From the NCBI GenBank assembly GCA_020050895.1, contig JAGVJW010000024.1, positions 1 to 7,167 on the forward strand: a stretch of 7,167 nt of DNA, read 5' to 3'. Positions 6,695-7,167 of the stretch are shown piece after piece. Position 1 is the stretch's first letter, and each line of letters starts with the position of its first letter. This DNA comes from a bacterium (lineage in GTDB: Bacteria > Bacteroidota > Ignavibacteria > Kapaibacteriales > Kapaibacteriaceae). The notes under the pieces were generated by a model. It was given only the letters and a program-made list of their open reading frames with translations, made no database searches and had not been told where the DNA came from. The position numbers were made by a program, and so were the translations under genes.

Positions 6695-7167
6695 TTGAAT
6701 CCGAAATTGCAGACGAATCCATTTCGATTAGTTGTTGCTGCCGGAGGAACTGGTGGACATATCTACCCTGCAGTCGCAGTTGTCGAAGCCTTGAGAGAGC
6801 AGCTCGGCGATGCAATTGAAGTTGAATTTCTTGGAAGTGAAGATCGGCTTGAGACAACAATTATTCCTGCATTAGGATTCCACCTAACATCCATGCCTAT
6901 ACGCGGTTTTAGGGGCTTGCTTTCGTCGGACACGTTACTGTTACCGCTTCGAATTATCAGGTCAATACGAATTGCCCGATCTCTGATCAGTGCTTTTAAA
7001 CCACATTGTGTGATTTGTACTGGTGCATACATATCTTACCCGGTAGGTATTGCGGCCTACAAAGAGGATGTTCCATTCATTGTGATGGAGTCCAATGTTA
7101 ATCTTGGAAAGACCAATGCTCAATTGGCAAAGCGTGCCGCACGGATTGTTCTTTCGTTTGAGGAAAG
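6695..7167 (+). CDS. murG: MurG, lipid II-forming GlcNAc transferase (5' part; 3' end beyond window)
   Basis: These are the first 157 codons of UDP-GlcNAc:undecaprenyl-PP-MurNAc-pentapeptide GlcNAc transferase, which makes lipid II on the inner face of the cytoplasmic membrane. Visible are the first glycine loop AAGGTGGHIYP (residues 15-25, with the conserved histidine at 22), FLGSEDRLET (about 42-51), IRGFRG, TGAYISYP in place of the usual GGYVSGP, and MESNVNLGKTNAQLAKRAA in place of the usual HEQN block. The reading frame has a TGA at 6665-6667 and no ATG or GTG before the glycine loop. The start must therefore be TTG at 6695 (chosen here) or TTG at 6707, unless the sequence has an error. 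A TAnnTTTG match lies 33 bp upstream of TTG 6695. The family call is firm; the substituted motifs leave a small chance of a specialised MurG-like paralogue. Confidence 0.9.
   Translation, partial: MNPKLQTNPFRLVVAAGGTGGHIYPAVAVVEALREQLGDAIEVEFLGSEDRLETTIIPALGFHLTSMPIRGFRGLLSSDTLLLPLRIIRSIRIARSLISAFKPHCVICTGAYISYPVGIAAYKEDVPFIVMESNVNLGKTNAQLAKRAARIVLSFEE

Overview
The window looks like chromosomal DNA from the Bacteroidota/Chlorobiota side of the FCB group. Ignavibacteria or Candidatus Kapabacteria-like lineages are possible, but this is inference from gene content. The supporting gene types are an SbsA-type Ig-like lipoprotein with a GGGPPDKTP segment after its lipobox, a DUF2723 membrane glycosyltransferase, a Wzi-type outer-membrane barrel and a PolB-like DEDDy exonuclease. 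Shine-Dalgarno sequences are weak or absent, and several short matches to the Bacteroidota -7 promoter element (TAnnTTTG) occur. There are no rRNA or tRNA genes, transposases, CRISPR arrays or phage genes, and no gap longer than about 100 bases lacks a gene.

Layout: the 5' part of a lipoprotein gene runs leftward off the window (1-469, minus). It is divergent from a YihY/BrkB family inner-membrane protein (513-1424, plus). The 43-bp gap between them holds an AGCTTTG repeat cluster and two overlapping, opposed TAnnTTTG matches. The yihY-like gene converges on a four-gene minus-strand run, listed here in transcription order: a SPOR-domain exported protein (5851-6603), a Wzi-like outer-membrane protein (4140-5813), a DUF2723 glycosyltransferase-like protein (2219-4054) and a DEDDy 3'-5' exonuclease (1486-2211). 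The gaps between them are 37, 85 and 7 bp. Divergent from this run, the 5' part of murG (from about 6695, plus) leaves the right edge.

Biology: almost everything concerns the cell envelope. MurG makes lipid II, the SPOR domain probably binds peptidoglycan, the Wzi-like barrel sits in the outer membrane and may handle a surface polysaccharide, and the DUF2723 protein probably transfers a sugar from a lipid-linked donor. The exonuclease is the outlier, although it is packed tightly behind the glycosyltransferase gene.

I see no clear defence or mobile system. The points most worth a second look are the A8 slippery tract before the SPOR domain, where a -1 shift hits a stop almost at once; the compact divergent promoter region with a possible leaderless lipoprotein mRNA; the forced TTG start and altered motifs of murG; and the pairing of a Wzi-like barrel with a GT-C-type enzyme without other capsule genes.
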